Assembly: GCA_022495005.1 (NCBI GenBank) | Contig: JAGYXB010001571.1 | Coordinates: 248,001-312,000, forward strand | Length of the DNA stretch: 64,000 nt | Direction of reading: 5' to 3' | From: Rhyacophila brunnea | Lineage: Eukaryota > Arthropoda > Insecta > Trichoptera > Rhyacophilidae | Program-made: the position numbers and the translations under genes | Notes under the pieces: generated by a model | The model's database searches: none | The model's input: the letters and a program-made list of their open reading frames with translations, nothing else | Told to the model about the DNA's origin: nothing | In this document: piece after piece, positions 24,247 to 35,624 of the stretch | How the letters are laid out: the number at the start of each line of letters is the position of its first letter | Position numbering within the stretch: the first letter of the stretch is position 1

Positions 24247-25808
24247 TAACGATAGGGCCCGGTTACGTTCGTTTCAATAGAACATTCTCAGCTGATACAA
24301 AAAATACATTATTACAGTTTAAAACTTCAAATGGCTTTCCAAATGTCAATATCTTTAATGAATGTATTTTTCGTAGCAGTTGAAATTGTCATAATATTTA
24401 ACGGCCCACGTGCTCGTCGTAGGTCAAAATTGAGTTTTTATTGTATTTTCAAACCATTATCCTGGACACTCCTTAAACGTTGTAGATAATCTATTTATAT
24501 AATTTTGAAGCCTTATTATCTTTTATAATTTATTTTAATGACTGCATAAAGTATTTTTGTTACATAAAATAGTATTCTTTTAAACCTCTCGCTCTAATGT
24601 TTTAGAATATAGTCATATTTCGGTACATAACTGTGCAGTGGTGTTAAGATTTTTTAGGTTTAATAATTTTTAAACGCATTTATGAAACCATTAGTATAAT
24701 TTATTATGAGATAATTTTTGTAAAATATTCACGATAAAAAATTATATTGATAATCTCTGTGATCCCAAATTTGACAAGAATTAAGCATTTTATTATTCAA
24801 AAAATCGGCAAAATTAACACATTTGAAGATGATTCTAAAGATACGTATTATAAGCTATGTCTTTGACCATTCAAGTGTGACAAACATTTTATGAATAATG
24901 ATTGCTTTATAATAATTATTGCCCTAAGAATAAGGTAGTGTTTTTTTGAAAAACGCCATTTCTTTTGTCATTCCCCAGTGGTTAAACTACAACATACGGC
25001 CGTAGCCATAAATTGACAAACTATAATTGAAGTAGGGAGTAAAATGATATTGACGCGCGTGTTTGAACATGTACCGTTTAAAAAAAAATTTCGGTTAGGT
25101 ACATGTTCAAACACGCGCGTTACCATAATTTTACTCCCTACTTTAATTATAGTTTGTCAATTTATGGCTACGGCCGTATGTTGTAGCTTAACCACTAGGG
25201 AATGACAAAAGAAATGGCGTATTTCAAAAAAACACTACCTTATTCTTAGGTCAATAATTATTATAAAGCAATCATTATTCATAAGATATTTATCACAATT
25301 GAATGGTCAAAAACATAGCTTATAATAAGTATCTTTAGAATCATCTTCAAATGTGTTAATCTTGCCGATTTTTTGAATAATAAAATGCCTAATTCTTGTC
25401 AAATTTGGGATCACAGAAGTTATCAATATAATTTTGTATCGTGAATATTTTACAAAAATTATCTCGTAATAAATTATACTAATGGTTTCATAAATGCGTT
25501 TAAAAATTAATAAACGTAAAAAATCTTAACACCACTGCACAGTTATGTACCGAAATATGACTATATTCTAAAACATTAGAGCGAGAGGTTTAAAAGAATA
25601 CTATTTTATTTAACAAAAATACTTTATGCAGTCATCAAATGCTTAAAATAACTATAAAGGATAATAAGGCTTTAAAATAATATAAATAGATTATCTACAA
25701 TGTTTAAGGAGTATCCAGGATCATGGTTTGAACATTCAATAAAAACTCAATTTTGACCTTCGACGAGCATGTCCCCCCTTAAGCTAAGAAAACCGGCCCC
25801 GGTCGTTA
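24247..25808. mobile_element. 1.56-kb fold-back element
   Basis: The ends are TAACGATAGGGCCCGGTT and the inverted AACCGGCCCCGGTCGTTA, each next to TTAA (24243-24246 and 25809-25812). Inside, two arms of about 680 bp (24409 to about 25070, and about 25105 to 25772) are nearly complementary and separated by a loop of only about 25 bases around 25072-25105. About 140 bp next to the left end has no partner on the right. The TTAA flanks would fit piggyBac-type mobilisation, but TTAA is common in AT-rich DNA. No ORF of note is present. Confidence 0.8.
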
Positions 25809-25820
25809 TTAAAATATGTG

Positions 25821-25843
25821 TAATATATATATATATATTATAT
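25821..25843. repeat. AT microsatellite
   Basis: A TAATATATATATATATATTA run lies immediately before the repeat terminus at 25844. Confidence 0.8.
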
Positions 25844-25930
25844 CAGTGGCGTGCAGTCCATAGATGCTGTAGATGAAAAGCATCCCTTATAAATATTAGG
25901 TATATAAATTACTACGTAATATTATTATGT
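25844..25930 (+). repeat. CAGTGGCGTGCAG terminal repeat, copy 1
   Basis: CAGTGGCGTGCAGTCCATAG followed by ATGCTGTAGATG and GCATCC recurs in reverse orientation at about 43205-43294 and, more diverged, at 44731. The CAGTGGCG start is hAT-like. The right boundary of this copy is unresolved. Confidence 0.5.
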
Positions 25931-26034
25931 ACCTATTTATTGCACACGATTTGCGCTTTTGAAATATGGTATCAGAGCCGAATGCTGAAGGATCTCGTGG
26001 ATGACAAAACGTATCTACCAACAACTCCATATTC

Positions 26035-26275
26035 ATTGCACTCCAGATTCGAGATAGAATCTCATCAGCTTACTTTCACAGGACTCTTCAGATTTTCAGT
26101 CATATAGCTCGCAGAGAAGATGGCAAACTGGATAAACTCGTGATTTTAAGTCAAGTTGAAGGTTAGAGAGGGGGAGGAAGAGCTCCCTCCAGATAGATAG
26201 AACAAATTAAACAAGAGTGCCACATTTTCACATTGATGTGAAGGCCATTCGTACTGCTGGATTCTGAGAGGTACC
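26035..26275 (+). pseudogene. LINE ORF2 C-terminal relic
   Basis: A plus-strand frame from 26041 reads RDRISSAYFHRTLQIFSHIA, then RREDGKLDKLVILSQVEG. A stop follows, then GGGRAPSR, another stop, and IEQIKQECHI. The F-x-H-I-A-R-R ... L-D-K-L-V-I ... V-E-G ... G-R-x-P-x-R order is a known tail signature of insect LINE ORF2 proteins. The second stop sits where a Trp is usual. An AIRTAG trace continues in another frame. Confidence 0.68.
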
Positions 26276-26582
26276 TATAGAGAAAAACGGCCAAGTCTTC
26301 TGGTGTCACGATTAGTATAAATACATATTATGTAATGTTTGAGACTTTGGTTGGTTATTCATGTTTAATTCATGAACATTGCTTATATACTCGTATGTTT
26401 ACAAAATTTCAGAGTTGCTAGTTACTATGCAATGTCACTCGTCGTATTATCCGTCAAGATTCAATTGTTTACGAACTTTGATTAGATAATATCTAGCAAA
26501 AGTAGAAATATATGGTTTTTTTAACAGCATCCTTATAAGAAAAAGACACCACTCGCCACTATTATATTGATTTAAGTACATA

Positions 26583-27287
26583 TCGTCGCCCCAAAAGCAA
26601 AAGGGCACTTGTGCACAAATAGAATTTTGAGAAAAACGCATTTTAAGTGTTTTTGGAGTGAAAAAAAATCGTGGAGAGGTTATTACTTAATATTTTGAAA
26701 TGAAATTTGGAACACATGTGACCTAATTACTCAAGATTGAAATATTTTTATTTTTTTTTATAATTTGTCAATTTTTTATTTTTAAGAGGTTTTAAGTCAC
26801 ATGTTACCTTTTTCCTATATGCATTTATGAATAGTTTTATCTTCATCTTTTGATTTGCGAGCGTCCACTTTACGCTTATTGTGATCTCCCAAAATATTTA
26901 TTTGGGCCTCTTTGTCGGCTGCCAACATGTTTTTAAATTTTTCACAAATTTCACAAGTGCCCTTTTTCTGCAACAAAATTATTTTTTTTGTACAAAGGCC
27001 CTTACTCACTTTGAAATAATTACACTTGTTACCTTTTTTCTATATTATGTTTGTAAACATTGCACATAGTTCCTAAAATTGTGTACATGTTACCTTTTTT
27101 CCGATACATTAAATGAAGATCAGTTTACAAATACACAAGTAACCTTTATTTTCTTTGCTGAATTGTGAATTCATGGGTTTTGCTTCACAAATGGCGTTTT
27201 GCACATAATGTAGAGAAAAAAATTACTGCATTCATAACTCAAAACCGTCAAAATTGCACACGTGCCCTTTTGCTTTTGGGGCGACGA
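26583..27287 (-). mobile_element. 705-bp TA-flanked element with decayed ORF
   Basis: The terminal inverted repeats start TCGTCGCCCCAAAAGCAAAA, continue GGGCAC on both sides, and are flanked by TA (26581-26582 and 27288-27289). Inside, the word ACATGTTACCTTTTTTC and close variants recur about five times (near 26799, 26955, 27024, 27086 and 27138). A minus-strand frame (27009-26815) contains GTCEICEKFKNML followed by HNKRKVDARKSKDEDK. Confidence 0.7.
26815..27009 (-). pseudogene. fragment of a transposon-encoded C-x2-C protein
   Basis: The 64-codon frame has C-E-I-C-E-K-F, about 20 residues later an H, and then K-V-D-A-R-K-S-K-D-E-D-K. I recall this layout (C-x2-C-x2-F/Y ... H-x3-K-x2-A-R-x2-K-x2-D-K) from multicopy uncharacterised insect proteins thought to be transposon-derived. 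No database was consulted. The frame lies inside TA-flanked inverted repeats, which supports a transposon origin. It is too short to be functional. Confidence 0.4.
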
Positions 27288-27289
27288 TA

Positions 27290-29019
27290 TTATATAAATT
27301 GCAAATGAAAACCATTTTTATAGTTTTTTTCATTCGCATGGTGATTCTTGTAGACTTCAGTTGTCAAAAGAAACACAACGCCAGTTTTCCGCAGTTTGCA
27401 AAGGCATTTATTTAAAACTTTTTTTTATCAACCGCTAGGTATAATTAAGTTTAATTGTCGTATTGTTAAATTTACAACGGCTATTATTCAAAATATACGC
27501 TGGTATAAAATTGATCGATTGTATGCTATTCGTTGAAAATAGCCATAATTTTCATCACGTAAGTCAGGGGACCCCCGTACCAGTAACCAACCAGTCATTC
27601 CTTGGCAGTAATCTTCATTTGGCTGTATGTACAGTAGTCTTCCATCGCGTGTGGCATAAGTCGTTCTAATTTGTATTCCGGTTCGAATATTTTGCACATT
27701 ACAGATTTTTTTGCAAACTTTCTTCGATTCGTCAGTCGATTCGCCGAATTCAAAACCTGCAATTAAATTGCGTTCTGGTAGTCAACGAAGATTTAATTTT
27801 AATAATATTTTTCCTTAATTCGCGTGCGGGCAAGGCCGTCCTAAAATATTCTGCTGCCTTGGTCCAATCATCTCACTGCCATTAAGATAGCAGGAAAGTT
27901 TTATAAAAAAAATAATGTGCAACGTTAATTCTTAATAAGTAACTAGTACTTACTGCAAACGTTATGCTCCTGTTATAAAATATTATTAGATATAAGACAT
28001 GAATCAATAAGTAAATTTATGACTGACCAAATTCCCACAGTAATATTTTATATCGTTAAATATTATAGCAAGGGTATTTTTTATATAAATAAAAAAGGGA
28101 TACGTTTAGATTAAGTACTGATTAGACTAGATAAATATTTATTGTGTAAATTTCGGTACTAGCTATATTCCCAGAACTTGGTAGAGGGTGTAGTAACATG
28201 AATTGTAATGTTCACATTATAAAATCGATAGTTTATGATGTTTTTGTGGAACATCTGCTGTTTATGGGACCTAGATACCCATTGACCCTTCTCCCCTTGA
28301 TCCTTGTCCGTGAGATATCGCAAATACAATAAATCCGTATTCAGTATCCAACGTATACCTATATTGAGCATGTAGCCAATATAAAAAGAACACTTTTTTC
28401 AGACGCCATACCAATGATTTATGTTAAATACCTTATTTTACAATTGTAAATTGATTTAAGTGTTTTAATAATCTAAACCAATTTTTGATCATAGCAGCCT
28501 GGTTAAACCGTGCTATAACAGTGCATTGGATTGGTGTTGTAAAATGTAAGGAATCCATCAGAGATGTGAACGAATGTTTTGTTCTACCGGGTATAGTTTC
28601 TATTACTATTAGTTTCCTCACAATGAATAAGTTTATTTACTTACCACTATTTCAACGTATCCCTTGGAATACTACATGATTACGTATTTTTATTTCCGTG
28701 ATATATATTGTATCTATGATGCATCTATTGTCTTTGGTATAGACACTTTGGTAAAGCCATAACTCGAAAGCCTTTATTTTTTGTACTCATAACTTGTGTG
28801 AAATTTCGTGCAAGTGCAACCTAAGATAAATAATTATACCTACTATCTCAGATTACGATAAAATATACCGCGTAACTATCTGTTTATTAATAAATTTAAA
28901 ATCTAATTGGTGATCTCTCTCTTTGGTTTTTTGCCAGGCACACTTCCTGAGATTATTAAATATGTTTAATATAAGTTATTCGAGTGAGACATAAACAACT
29001 GCATACACGAATCGGAATC
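27290..29019. other. unassigned AT-rich DNA
   Basis: Overlapping frames of 60-70 codons on both strands have no motif. Nothing else was recognised. Confidence 0.4.
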
Positions 29020-29110
29020 GACTGTCTCAAAAGCTGTTCTGCGCATCATGTGTCCAAAACAGACAACTTTGCCAATTGAGTCGAAGTCGATTTTACTCGG
29101 ATATTTTAGT
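29020..29110 (-). pseudogene. possible LINE ORF2 relic
   Basis: A minus-strand frame reads IDFDSIGKVVCFGHMMRRTA followed by FETVDSDSC. The F-G-H-x-M-R-R core is a common LINE ORF2 tail motif. Only one motif is visible. Confidence 0.33.
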
Positions 29111-30088
29111 TAGAGAAACAACACTAAGTCTCCTCGCAGATAAAAATAATTGTAACTCATCAACTTTATCTAAGCATGCTACGAGTATTTTCTTTTCATT
29201 GAAATAACATAAATAAATACAATTTTTTGAAAATTGCTGCTTTTAAACTAGCCCATTTGTCGAACGCACGATACAATAATGGAGTACGATTGTAATATAG
29301 TATATTTTTGTGTTATGAATAATAATAGATGATTTTGTGAATCGATTTTTCAACGGTCTTGTGTATTTATAGTCCGTACCAAGTGGAATCATGAACGCCT
29401 CGTGGCATTTACTCGTAACACAATCGATATAATATATTGTATTAAATTTATTTATTGGATAATATTTTGTTCATTAATTAATTGTTAACTTCTTTTTCAT
29501 TCGTTGCTTTGTAATATTAAGTTGGGGTCACGTGGATTACCTGTGTGCGGGCAGCGTAAATGCAATTTGAAGTCGCAACCAGCCAGTTGTATCGGTAAGA
29601 ATAAATTCTCATTCGGGCAAAAATCCAAAATGGCAACAAGACAATCTTGTCAGACGAGATCAGCGGCGCATTTTTATCGCCAGATGCGTAAAAAATATCG
29701 AGTTTCAGAATGAACTTTCTATCGTCATTGATAGTAATTTGTCTCGTCCAGTGATCGGTCGCTTCCCGCCTCTTGCGAATTGCCATAATTGTTTATTTAT
29801 CATTACATTCTTATTTAAAGGTGGAGAGAATCAAACAAATATTTGCTCGGTTGTAATTTTAATACGTGACTAATAATCGACTCTCGTATAAGACACCGCT
29901 TTTTGCCTTCTTAACATTACTAGCAAAAAATAAATGATGTGAGTTCAAATCTTAATACTACATACTTATGTGTTTTTTATCGTTTAAGATGTTTAAATTG
30001 AAATAATCGTTCATAAATGTGTAAGCATACAAATGCTTTATAAAACTATAGGGAGCAGTGCACTTAAATGGTGTTATTTAAAATAAAA
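29111..30088. other. unassigned AT-rich DNA
   Basis: Overlapping opposite-strand frames of 69 and 89 codons (29504-29786) have no recognisable motif and are not called. Confidence 0.4.
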
Positions 30089-30185
30089 CACAATGTACTA
30101 CTTATTCCACATTAATTTATGAAGTTTAATAATAATCTGGACCGGGTTCGTCCGATTCAATGGGACACTGTAAAATAATACAAAA
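30089..30185 (+). repeat. GGACCGGGTTCG repeat, copy 1
   Basis: ACTACTTATTCCAC, then TAATCTGGACCGGGTTCG and CAATGGGACA, recur in reverse orientation at about 61700-61775. The part from 30127 also resembles the left end of the fold-back element at 24247 (GGCCCGGTT...CAATAGAACA). Confidence 0.45.
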
Positions 30186-31378
30186 TTCATATAATTACAT
30201 TGACGTCCGTGACGAACTTACAAATCTTAGACTACTCAAAATGTCTCTTATGCCCTTTGAATCACTATGAAAATGAATCTCCACGGTGTAGATGTTATAT
30301 TAACACATTTTTTTACGATGAATAGTGTTGTTGGCCTTTCCCCCAAACACTGGACCCTTGCACCAGACCAAACACACAATGAAGAACCAAATGAATTTTT
30401 TGATGATTGCCTTGTATTCATACACAAATGGTCGCTCTACCAACTCTAAGCGAACGTGGGTATAAGTGCAGTTATCCTGTTAGGATGATGCATTTTCCAA
30501 GTCAGCGGTCTTTTAGTTGATGTATGAATTTGGTAATCGCTGCTGGAAAGTTTGGTGAAAAGTTTCGTTTAAGCAGGCACTAAGGAAATAATAATATAAC
30601 AGCCACACAACCGACCGGTCGTTTTCTGTGTCATACTTTGTTTTTAACCAGTGATCCGAGTATTTCATTGTCGTTTGTGAACTGATTGAACTTGTGGTTT
30701 ATTAATTGTCACTTCCGTTTCGCGTGTCTGCATCTACAGTTATTATGGCATTTAAATGTACTCTAAATATTATTGCATATTATATAGTATTACCAGCAGG
30801 CGCGTACACAGAAAATTGTTTGAAGGGGGGGGGGGTGCATTTTGAAAAAATATCTAGCAGGTACTGACCGCCACCTAGAACCTATACCGCACTTTAACAG
30901 GTACATTCACTAAACCCAGATACTCCGCATATTGAGTATAGCGATAAACACCTGACCTGCAGGTATATCTAAGGATTATTGCTACCTGTCACTTCCAAAT
31001 GTGGTTATCGAAAGTACGTGGGTTAATGGTCATAATTATTATGATCGTTAGTGTCCGTCTGTCTATCGTCTATCGGAATATTAAAGCAATCATTGGATCC
31101 CCCAGATAGTTACATTAATGTATGAGTGCCTCTGGTCTTCCAGTAGCCACATTATTGCGCGTCGTAGTATGCCGAAAGTAGTGGAATCAACCCTTTCATA
31201 GACTGTTAGACAGCCAAATCATCCGGGCCACGATTCTCAATCATGAGGTCTTGACGAATAATAAGACGTAATATTCCATTTCCCCAAATAAGCTCCCCCC
31301 TGTGTCATCTCCTTACTCTTTCCCATTGACCCTTTATTTCAACGTTATTGTAACGCGATTCTATATTATATTGTCTCA
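30186..31378. other. unassigned; contains an 11-G run
   Basis: GGCGCGTACACAGAAAATTG followed within ten bases by 11 consecutive G (30825-30835) looks like the end of a dispersed element, but no partner end was found. The rest has nothing recognised. Confidence 0.4.
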
Positions 31379-31380
31379 TA

Positions 31381-31767
31381 TACTGCCCTTCCAAGGAAGA
31401 AGGCAGTAACTCACAATATTTGTGAAATTGAGTTATGAATGCCATCCGTTAGGTAATTTTGAAAGCTATATATTCTGTCCACTTTAAAATCAGAATTATC
31501 ACTTAAATACCGTTAAAATCTTTAGTGAAAAATGGACATCTGCTAAAATAATACATTTTTTTAGCAAAAAGGCAGTAATTGCACCTATTCATCGCAGTTA
31601 CTGCTTGTTTATTATTAGTTTGTTTGTATTTTAACATCCTACTAATAAAAATTACTACCGTTTTTTTATTAATTCACAGTACTAAAGTTTGAGAAAAAAC
31701 ACATTATGTCATTTATTTCGAAAGTGCGTGAGAGTCAGTTACTGCTTTCTTCCTTAGAAGGGCAGTA
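31381..31767. mobile_element. fold-back element TACTGCCCTTCC, complete copy
   Basis: The left end TACTGCCCTTCCAAGGAAGA and the inverted right end TTCCTTAGAAGGGCAGTA are both flanked by TA (31379-31380 and 31768-31769). CAGTAACT/AGTTACTG words extend the inverted repeat inward. No ORF is present. The right half is repeated in tandem at about 31908-32104. Confidence 0.65.
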
Positions 31768-31779
31768 TAGTTCAAATTG

Positions 31780-31907
31780 ATTGATTATAAGGCTAATTAT
31801 TTACCTACTTAACAAATATAAGATGCATACGTTTTTAATTACAATGCATAGGTATAGGTAAATCATTCTACAGTGGCACTATGGGCGATTCGCACGACGT
31901 GTTAAAA
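31780..31907 (-). repeat. reverse copy of the 18.0-kb repeat
   Basis: About 125 bp match 18015-18145 in reverse orientation, including CTAATTATTTACCTA, GATGCATACGTTTTTAATTA, GGTAAATCATTCTACAGTGG and the end GCGATTCGCACGACGTGTT. It separates the full and partial TACTGCCCTTCC copies. Confidence 0.65.
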
Positions 31908-32104
31908 CGCTAGTAATTGCACCTATTTATTGCAGTTACTACTTGTTTATTATTACTTTATTTGTATTTTAATATTCTACTAATAAATATTATCACCGTT
32001 TTTATTAATTCACAGTACTAAAATTGGAAAAAAAACCACATTATGTCATTTATCTCGAAAGTATGTGAGAGTCAGTTACTGCCTTTTTCCTTAGAAGGGC
32101 AGTA
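31908..32104. repeat. TACTGCCCTTCC element, partial second copy
   Basis: This matches the right half of the 31381 element (TAATTGCACCTAT, TAATTCACAGTACTAAA, ATTATGTCATTTAT, GAAGGGCAGTA) with scattered substitutions, and is followed by TA. The left half is missing. Confidence 0.65.
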
Positions 32105-32106
32105 TA

Positions 32107-33892
32107 CTGAGGGTTCATATTTTGCATACACATTTGATTACGCGCAAGTAGGTAATATGCTTGTTGTACCTACTTTGCGTTTAAGCGATAGTGCCCATAG
32201 AACGCGTCGAGCGGGCGAAGTCGGCGTATGAAGCGTTTATTCATAACCATAATCACACGTCTCTTGCCGCGCATTACCCTTCACCTATGTAATAAGCGGC
32301 CCAAGCAGCACAAAATAATTATTATTACAGCGTCTCTCATAACAAAGCAATAAAAATATTATATTATTTCGGGGCTTGTAATTAATATTTACGACGACAT
32401 TATTCAACCAGCGAAATATAGGACATGCAATAAAATTAAACAATGAGATCTCTGTTATTAAATAATGACTTCTCGCCCGTCGATCGACGACGCCGTCCAG
32501 AGCGTGATTTTGCTCGCTGTGTTCAATGAATGGACTCCATTGTATTTTCTTTCATTCGTATCGCCGAGAAGCGGTGATTCGAGAAAAAACGATGATTCAT
32601 GCGGCGGGCGCGTATAATGCGTCGTCAAATCCGACAAATTTTCGTTGATTTACGCGCCACTTGTGAAATTTTGCGCGAGAGCCACACTTGCTGCGTTAAG
32701 TGGGTTTTACGCCTGGCACAATGCGAGGTCACTGTAAGAAAGACATATTATTATTCTATGTCAGCTTTAATCTGCGAACAATTCCATCAATCATACATCC
32801 ATTTATAGACACGTTTGTCCCAGGTAAAGAAAAATTAAATACGTCGTGTATTTGGTGGCATATATTTTAACTGTCCCTATATCAGCACGAAGTTCTTAGA
32901 ATACTTGCAAGTTAAATAGACTATAAAAACCACAATGGCTGTAATCACAGAGTTTAGTCGAATTTGAGCGTAATCTGTTTGTTTGTTGTTGAAGTAAGTT
33001 AACTGCGATTCACCAAGTGACACCGGTAGTGTATACAGAGATATTCTAAATTGTGTATATTAAACAGTCTTATTAATCTATATACAATATATAAAATAAA
33101 TTAGTGTTATCGTTGAAAAAAATGTGATGAATATTACTATGCTTTAATTAAGTTTAATTGATTGGCGTAGATCGTAGATGTTATTAACTGGAATTCTAGT
33201 GTGATGCATTCTGACAAGTTAAAAGTTAGTTGAGTTAGTGGGTCTTGCGAAGCGTGACAGACCTACAGCAATTTATTTTGTCATTGTGCCGTAATATTAA
33301 AACTTTCTTCGCGTCGAATGTTCGCTTGTATGTGACCGCGGCTTTTTTCGGTGAAACAACTCATATTAGGTGTTGTGACTGTTTTTAAAATGTGCTATTT
33401 TGTCAGAAAGTCTTACGTACTTTTATCGTAATTTTATTACGACGATGCGGATGAAACATGTAGTTTACTAATAATTCTTACAACACGTCAGCTATATAAA
33501 ATATACATTTATTCATCAGTCTATCCATGAAGGAGTAGATTGTAGTTTATGGCAACTCGCCCAAACAGTTAGCCCCTTGCTATGTCTGGGTCGAAAACAA
33601 ATTGAAGAATAAAATGCCACAGTACGATCGAAGTTAAAGCACACGCTCGATAAGCGAAAGTTATGTGGTCATATACCACTCGATCCAAGATTTTCTTTAG
33701 GGTTTTCCGAATAGGTATATATATTCCTGCGTCTGTTCCAAGTTATTTATTTACTATACATTTTATTTTAGTTACTATATAGACCCATATGCTAGAAGTA
33801 AAACTTAGCAGTATTAGTATACATAAACCTAACTTATTTATCTATTTTTATTAATCGGTACTAATTAACAGTGGCGCAACAAGGGGTGTGTA
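32107..33892. other. unassigned; CpG-richer stretch at 32190-32710
   Basis: Between about 32190 and 32710 CG dinucleotides are clearly denser than in surrounding DNA (GTCGATCGACGACGCCGTCC, GCGGCGGGCGCG). Small frames cross it but none has a motif. A promoter, enhancer or decayed GC-rich repeat is possible. A further CG-dense patch lies near 33305-33350. Confidence 0.35.
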
Positions 33893-34045
33893 TTGTATGA
33901 CAACATCTTTTTGGATACATGTTAAGACTGTGAACTAACATGCTCCGCCCATTTTTACCCGGAATTCCATTATAAACTAAGAAGCTCCTCCCATTTAGTA
34001 GACAGCAGCGTCAAGAAGCGTAGCCAAGAAGATGTTGTCCTACAA
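33893..34045. mobile_element. small TA-flanked MITE, copy 2
   Basis: Inverted ends TTGTATGACAACATCTTTTT and AAGATGTTGTCCTACAA lie between TA dinucleotides. The interior shares ACTGTGAACTAA and CTCCGCCC/CCCCTCC words with the element at 3176. Confidence 0.6.
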
Positions 34046-34320
34046 TAGGCGGATGGTCGCCCCAGGGGCAGCTTGGTTAGGGGCGCAGAAGGGATTCGTT
34101 GAGCGTGCATGTATACAAAGTGAACGTAAAATTTCATCCTAAATGATCAAACTATGGGGGGAACGAATGATTATGATAAAATAATGTTTATTGTTAAGAA
34201 AACCTTTTGGTTTACTATTACGTTGTCGATTATTTTTATCGGTTTTTTAGGATTTCATCTGGTTCTACCTACTTATAGGTATGTGATGAGGAAAATTCAC
34301 CGTTTTCCTTCTAGGTATAT

Positions 34321-34896
34321 CAGTGGCGAAGGGTGGAGGTAGGCTGTTAAGATCCGCTATAAATATTGCTCACTAAACTTTGTCAGTCATACATACTTGT
34401 TTTCATTGAAATAAGACTACATTTTACAGATGGTGTTGGTTAGTTTTTAATATTCAATTAAACCCTGCAAAAACCAAGCCATAATAGATAATAGTCAAAA
34501 AATACTCGTATATCTATAAAATATCTAAAATTATGTAATTAAATCATACATAAATTTGGATATTTTATAGATAGAATAATAATTTTATCTATTATAGTTT
34601 GGTTTAGGCATAGCTTGATGAATTAAAAAAATGAACCAACAATATGTGTAATACGTATTCTTAATCTAACGAAAACAAATAAGTAAGAATGAAAAAATGT
34701 GCACAATTTTGTCATATCGCCTAAAATATACCAATACTATTATGGCTTGGTTTTCGCGGGGTTTAATTGATTTTTAAAACCCAACCAATACCATCTGTAA
34801 ATTGTAGTCTTATTTCAATCAAACATTTGACTGAAAAAGGTTAATGTGCACTATTTATGACGGATCTTAACAGCCTACCTCCACCCTTCGCCACTG
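34321..34896. mobile_element. hAT non-autonomous element, long TIRs, perfect TSD
   Basis: The ends are CAGTGGCGAAGGGTGGAGGT and its inverted form. The 8-bp target duplication AGGTATAT is perfect on both sides (34313-34320 and 34897-34904). The arms stay complementary for roughly 180 bp, and a second inner inverted repeat (TATCTATAAAATATCTAAA) lies between them. No transposase is encoded. The 8-bp duplication and CAGTGGCG ends identify the hAT superfamily with good confidence. Confidence 0.88.
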
Positions 34897-34904
34897 AGGT
34901 ATAT

Positions 34905-35624
34905 GATGAGATATATTATTTTTTACTAATAAAAAAAATGGGGAACCTGACCCTTTTTAGTTTTGGGGAAATGGCCTTCTAAAACAGATTTTTTGACAAC
35001 ACGTTATTTAATTCTCTTAATGGTAACCGGACACCATCGAACTTACTATTTAAATGTTAGTATATAGTAATTGTGCATACTTACCTTCAAGTTTTGTATT
35101 ACCTAAGGGGCGCATATTTCGTTACTGCCTCGGACACTAAAATACTTTGCTACACCACTGGCATAATCTACCGATATATTTTGCCTTCTCAACTATAAGT
35201 ATAGCCGCAATTAATTATTTCGAACAGTGCGCAATAGAAACATTAATGACAGTAGCATAATCTCAGAGAACATCTTCAATAATGATTTAGAATGGAGTTA
35301 ATTATTTCATTTCAAACGACCAGCTGACATTTTATTTGACAGGCCACTTTGAAATGCTCACTTTCTTGCCACCTGTGTAACGTTTCCTCACGTAATTTCA
35401 GCAACACAATAGTGCCATATTATGTTTACATTGTTGATACGTGTCTTCCTCTTCGCAACGATCATCTCTTCGCTTTCTACTATAGCGTTTCTTCTGAAGC
35501 CAGTATTTACAAACGTTAGGGCCATACTAGACCGGGCTTCGAAGCAAAATTTAGTACATAAATCAATAACTATATTATTCACGTAGTTATTATAAAATTG
35601 TGTTATTAAAGCAACCTATATTTT
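34905..35624. other. unassigned; possible TE terminus at 35150
   Basis: GGGGCGCATATTTCGTTACT ... GCTACACCACTG (35107-35160) looks like the right end of a hAT-like element, but the left end and duplication were not found. The rest has nothing recognised. Confidence 0.35.

Noticed and set aside
30825..30835. Poly-G run as a regulatory quadruplex
   Set aside because: A single homopolymer next to a TE-like GGCGCGTACACAG end; more likely part of an element terminus or a sequencing-prone run.
33869..35160. Possible hAT element between CAGTGGCGCAAC (33869) and ACACCACTG (35152)
   Set aside because: Flanking 8-mers CTAATTAA and GCATAATC do not match and the termini differ after the first bases.
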